NCBI RefSeq assembly: GCF_900113045.1
Contig: NZ_FONY01000029.1
Span: forward strand, 1 to 64,000
Direction: 5' to 3'
DNA: 64,000 bases
From: Thermoflexibacter ruber
GTDB taxonomy: Bacteria; Bacteroidota; Bacteroidia; Cytophagales; Thermoflexibacteraceae
A model generated the notes under the pieces. The model did no database searches and was not told where the DNA came from. It was given only the letters and a program-made list of their open reading frames with translations. The translations under genes and the position numbers were made by a program. The first letter of the stretch is position 1. Every line of letters begins with the position of its first letter. Positions 60,726 through 64,000 of this stretch are shown here, piece after piece.

Positions 60726-63700
60726 CTACTCCTCTTTTAACCCACTCAGAAAAGCGACCAAGTCCCTAATTTCCCTTTTGGTAAGCATACCGCCCATAGG
60801 AGGCATACCCGAAGGGGCAGTTCTGCGGTTAGCGATTTGGCTTTTTTCTACGGTGCGAATGTCACTATTGCCTATTTTGAGTTTGATTTCTTTAGCAGTT
60901 TCTTCCAAGACTATGCCTGACACCGTTTCCTCATTTTTCATAGTAAGAATAAGCATTTCGTAGCCTTTGGCGAGTTTGGCACTTGGTTCTACTATGGATT
61001 CCAACAGTTCTTTGGGCGAAAGTCTTTTCCCTACGCTTGCCAAACCAGGTCCTACGTTGCCCCCAACTTCAAAAACAGCATGGCATCTAACGCATTGGGC
61101 AGATTCATGGTTGTAGAAAATATCTCGTCCTTTCCAAAAATTTCCACCTACTAAAGCCTCTTGGTAGGGTGCCAAGGGGTCATCTTTGGGTTTTGCCTCT
61201 TGGTAAGTTTTCAATTTTGCTATCAAATTTTCTTCGTTTTGCTTTTCTACTGCCTCAATTACGTCCAATTGGATAGCTGGGCTTAGTTTCTTTGCTATCA
61301 AGTCATTCAATGCTTTTTCTAATGCCTGCACTGCTTCTTTTCCTTTGAAGCTACCCAAAGAGGCAAGGGCTGTTTGCTTTTCCATGTCTGTCCCAACTGA
61401 CAAGACTTTTTCCAAAAGTTTTACGGAGGTTTCTTCTTTCAAATCTGACTTAGGCAGGATTTCCAATGCCTCAGAACGCACTTTGTTGTCTTTGTCTGCC
61501 AAACCCATTTCTAAACCTTCGTTGAGCAGGTTAGAACCGATAGCATACAAAGTATTCAAAGCCGATTTTCTGACCTCTGCGGAAGCATTGGTTTTGACCA
61601 AAGCGAGCATTTCTTTTTCTACTTGGGTGATTTTTAGCCTACCTGCCGCTTTTGCCGCTGCCAACTGCATAGCTTCTTCTTTTTCTGCTAATAAATTGGG
61701 CAAAATTGCCAAAACTGCTTGCTTTGCCTCTGTGCCATCGCGACTTATTTCGCCTCTGTAATGCCCATCTACCCTGTCTGTAACCGAAGGTTTTGCCCAC
61801 GTGCTTAGTGCCTCTAATGCTTCTGCTCGCATAGCAATCGTTTGTGTTTTGTTGTTGGCAAAGTCAGCTAAGAGTTTGATATTCTCTGGCTTACCTACTC
61901 TTAGGTTAGCATTGATTGCCCTTCTGAGCAAAGCCTCGCTGGTAAAGCGTGTTTCTTTCAAGACATTAGCTAAAGCAGGCAAAGCCTCCTCAATAGAAAA
62001 CTCATCGTTGATAGCTCTTGCGGCTTCGGTTACTACTAACTCACTTTTATCTTGCAGGAATTGAGCCACTTGTGGGCTTTTCATTCTTCGCAAAGCTACT
62101 ACTACTGCCAAGCGAAGGGCTTGGGAATTGTGATTTTTAAAAGCCACCAAAGCCTGCTCCTTCCCAATTCTGCCCAAAGCAACCGCACCTGCATGACGCA
62201 ACCACATATCTTTGTCATCATTGCTCACCAACAAATCCGCAATAGGCTGAATCCCATTTTCATCTTGGGTTCTGCCCAAGGCTTCTGTGGCATAGAGTTG
62301 CACTCTTGGGGAAGCGTGTTTGAGCAAAGCAATCAACTCTTTGCTTGCTCCTTTGTAACGCACATCTCCTATTAGCTTTGCGGCTTGTGCGACTATCTCA
62401 GCATCTTTATCTTGCAAAAAAGCAGTCAAAGATTTGGCGTAATCTGCTTTTTGGCGAGCTAACTGCCCTATCCCCCAAAGCCCATGTACCCTTGCTAACT
62501 GATGTTTTTCTTGCTTGGCTGATGCCAATAGCACATCAAAACCTTTTTCGCCTCTTTTCACCAATTCAAACTGTGCTTTTTGCCGTACTCTCATGTCTTC
62601 ATGTTGCAACCATTGGCTTAGTTCGGCTTCCGTATTTTTGCTAAAATCCGCAGAAAGCAACTTTTTGGTTTCTTGGCGAATCGCAGAGTTTGCCTCGTTA
62701 GGTACGTCCAATTTCCAAATTCTGCCTTTGTTTTTAATTCCCCAACCTTCTACCCAATCGGAAAAGTACAAAGCTCCGTCTATGCCAAAATCCATGCCCG
62801 TAGGCAACAAACCTTTGACCACTTCTTGGGTTTTGTCCAGTTCAAAAGATGCTCCTTTGGGTTTCAAAGTAAAAGCGTGGATAGGCGAATTGGTCTGCGA
62901 GCCTCTGAACTCAGCAATGAAAAAGTGGTTTTGCCATTTTTTTCCCAAAGCGGTGCCGGGGTTAAATTTCATGCCCGTAGGACCATTTACATAGTTGGCA
63001 ATCGGGGGCAGAATGTATGCCGCTTGCCCTTCCCAACGAGGGACGTGCAACTTCTCGTCCATCCAAACTTTATAGCTATTGTTGTCAGTATCGGTATATT
63101 TGCCAAACTGCCAATTGGTTCGCCACCCGCTATCTGAGCCATCAATCAAAAAAACCAAGCGTTCCATTTCGCCAGGGTGGTCGCCATCATTGTCCTCTGT
63201 GATGAGGTTTCCGTACTGGTCAAAAACAAATTCATGCGTATTTCTCAAACCTGCGGCAAAGACCTCAAAATTGCTTCCGTCAAGTTCCGAACGCACTATC
63301 ACACCTTGGTTAGGGTATTTCCAATTTTTCCCTTCCTTGTCCACTACGTTCATGCCTATGTCCCCAATTCCCCACCAAAGTCTGCCATCGGGTCCTATGG
63401 TTGCACCTGACATTCCATGCCCGCTAAACCCAATATGCACCGCATAGCCATGACTGATAGAAGTTTTCCTATCTGCAATTCCGTCTTTATCAAGGTCTTT
63501 GGTGCGCCAAACGTCAGGACCCACCGCTACAAAAACGTTGTCTTCGTGAACCTTGATACCATTGGCAACATCAGTAATTTCCTCATTGAAATCCTCCAAA
63601 TAGAGTTGCGCCCTGTCCGCAATTCCGTCCCCCGATTTGTCCTCTACTACCCAAACTTGCTCTTTCTCTACTGCCAAATCTTTCCAATCTTTCACGCCAT

Positions 63701-64000
63701 CATTGTTCAGGTCTTTCAAGTGCTTCTTGCTCTCCTCGCTGTCTGCGGAGAAGGTTTCTCGCAAAAACTTGCGGCGGTCTTCCACCGTTTGGAAGGAGAT
63801 AGAAGGAGTAATCCAATTGCGGTGTCCTCTGATGTCAAACTCAGAGTTTTTTTGTCGGGAGGCACGCGTATAATAGATTCTCCCCTTGTCGTCTATGCTA
63901 ATCGCAATAGGGTCTTGCACCAAAGTATCAGAAGCCCAGAGAGATAGCTCCAAGCTATCGGCAAGCGTAACATTTACTTCCTGCTTGATTTTGCTGGCAA
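60726..64000 (-). CDS. Propeller-HEAT-cytochrome c protein (membrane-bound dehydrogenase type), 5' end outside the window
   Basis: The open frame runs past the right edge. The codon at 63951-63953 is TTG, and the in-frame sequence before it (KIKQEVNVTLADSLELSLWA) continues the protein, so the gene is partial here (over 1090 residues). Its N-terminal part is a beta-propeller (IAISIDDKGRIYYTRA, GNLITEDNDGDHPGEMERL, GLLPTGMDFGIDGALYFSDWVEGW) with three acidic loops of calcium-binding type (DLNNDGVKDWKDL, DKSGDGIADRAQL, DLDKDGIADRKTS). HEAT repeats fill about 450-900. The C-terminus is a cytochrome c domain with ESAQCVRCHAVFEVGGNVGPGL (CxxCH) and a late Met (PPMGGML). This order is that of PVC-type periplasmic dehydrogenases, with unknown substrate. 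Confidence 0.85.
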   Translation of the reverse strand, partial: ASKIKQEVNVTLADSLELSLWASDTLVQDPIAISIDDKGRIYYTRASRQKNSEFDIRGHRNWITPSISFQTVEDRRKFLRETFSADSEESKKHLKDLNNDGVKDWKDLAVEKEQVWVVEDKSGDGIADRAQLYLEDFNEEITDVANGIKVHEDNVFVAVGPDVWRTKDLDKDGIADRKTSISHGYAVHIGFSGHGMSGATIGPDGRLWWGIGDIGMNVVDKEGKNWKYPNQGVIVRSELDGSNFEVFAAGLRNTHEFVFDQYGNLITEDNDGDHPGEMERLVFLIDGSDSGWRTNWQFGKYTDTDNNSYKVWMDEKLHVPRWEGQAAYILPPIANYVNGPTGMKFNPGTALGKKWQNHFFIAEFRGSQTNSPIHAFTLKPKGASFELDKTQEVVKGLLPTGMDFGIDGALYFSDWVEGWGIKNKGRIWKLDVPNEANSAIRQETKKLLSADFSKNTEAELSQWLQHEDMRVRQKAQFELVKRGEKGFDVLLASAKQEKHQLARVHGLWGIGQLARQKADYAKSLTAFLQDKDAEIVAQAAKLIGDVRYKGASKELIALLKHASPRVQLYATEALGRTQDENGIQPIADLLVSNDDKDMWLRHAGAVALGRIGKEQALVAFKNHNSQALRLAVVVALRRMKSPQVAQFLQDKSELVVTEAARAINDEFSIEEALPALANVLKETRFTSEALLRRAINANLRVGKPENIKLLADFANNKTQTIAMRAEALEALSTWAKPSVTDRVDGHYRGEISRDGTEAKQAVLAILPNLLAEKEEAMQLAAAKAAGRLKITQVEKEMLALVKTNASAEVRKSALNTLYAIGSNLLNEGLEMGLADKDNKVRSEALEILPKSDLKEETSVKLLEKVLSVGTDMEKQTALASLGSFKGKEAVQALEKALNDLIAKKLSPAIQLDVIEAVEKQNEENLIAKLKTYQEAKPKDDPLAPYQEALVGGNFWKGRDIFYNHESAQCVRCHAVFEVGGNVGPGLASVGKRLSPKELLESIVEPSAKLAKGYEMLILTMKNEETVSGIVLEETAKEIKLKIGNSDIRTVEKSQIANRRTAPSGMPPMGGMLTKREIRDLVAFLSGLKEE

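Noticed and set aside
1-64000. tRNA, rRNA or CRISPR array
   Set aside because: Reading the gaps showed no tRNA T-loop pattern, no rRNA sequence, and no regularly spaced direct repeats with unique spacers. The direct repeats seen are short intergenic words.

Overview
The window looks like a chromosome segment of an AT-rich member of the Bacteroidota, probably of Cytophagales type. The evidence is a secreted protein with a type A C-terminal sorting domain of the type IX secretion system, a one-piece hybrid two-component protein (propeller, kinase, receiver, AraC output), a PF14905-type TonB-dependent receptor, promoters of the TTTG-N19-22-TAnnTTTG type, and Rhs, Rpn, Uma2 and PDDEXK_9 families that are expanded in this phylum. 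I saw no rRNA, tRNA, CRISPR array or intact insertion sequence.

Left end, 1-5300: an accessory region. Two tandem orphan 3' ends of an Rhs-type polymorphic toxin gene each carry the same beta-sandwich/Rhs-core 5' block, a different toxin tip, a different putative immunity gene and a related tail. Tip 1 looks like a permuted papain-like (His before Cys) hydrolase, followed by a lipoprotein-like gene. Tip 2 is a metzincin-type zinc protease with a Met-turn, followed by a membrane-anchored protein. An Rpn-type nuclease, a short Rhs-core relic and recX follow.

5500-13710 (minus strand): an efflux operon in the order tetR, tolC-like, a small acyl-carrier-protein-like gene lacking the phosphopantetheine serine, membrane fusion protein, NAD(P)-binding epimerase-like gene, RND pump. 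Two copies of a 16-bp operator-like sequence (one mismatch) flank tetR. One sits between the -33 and -7 boxes of a good tetR promoter.

13980-32860: mixed housekeeping and envelope genes. These include a ligase-associated exonuclease, an unusual membrane protein with a duplicated WHxxxGxD..LSPPH motif, secreted NTF2-like proteins, an ECF sigma factor, uvrA, a YugP-like protease, a Gfo/Idh/MocA oxidoreductase, a TonB-dependent receptor, a Uma2 gene broken by a stop, a DUF418 protein and an AAA/PD-(D/E)XK protein. Small palindromic repeats lie between genes, and several lie in frame inside genes (uvrA, the hybrid sensor, probably tolC).

32860-52300: hybrid sensor, topoisomerase IV subunit A (parC), carotenoid/retinol-desaturase-like FAD enzyme, tryptophan 2,3-dioxygenase, TPR protein, D-lyxose isomerase, purD, LRR protein, the 1006-residue sorted surface protein, and dnaX. 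dnaX is split at a run of ten A preceded by GGAGGAGG. Frame 0 ends four codons later, while the -1 frame continues for 176 codons with a conserved-looking tau C-terminus. This suggests programmed frameshifting or transcriptional slippage.

52440-64000 (all minus): a single-chain type IIG-like restriction-modification enzyme, a TPR protein, a lipoprotein, a phosphoglucomutase-like HAD phosphatase, a SixA-like phosphatase and a lipoprotein (the last three overlapping by 4 bp each), and a large propeller-HEAT-cytochrome c protein that runs off the right edge.
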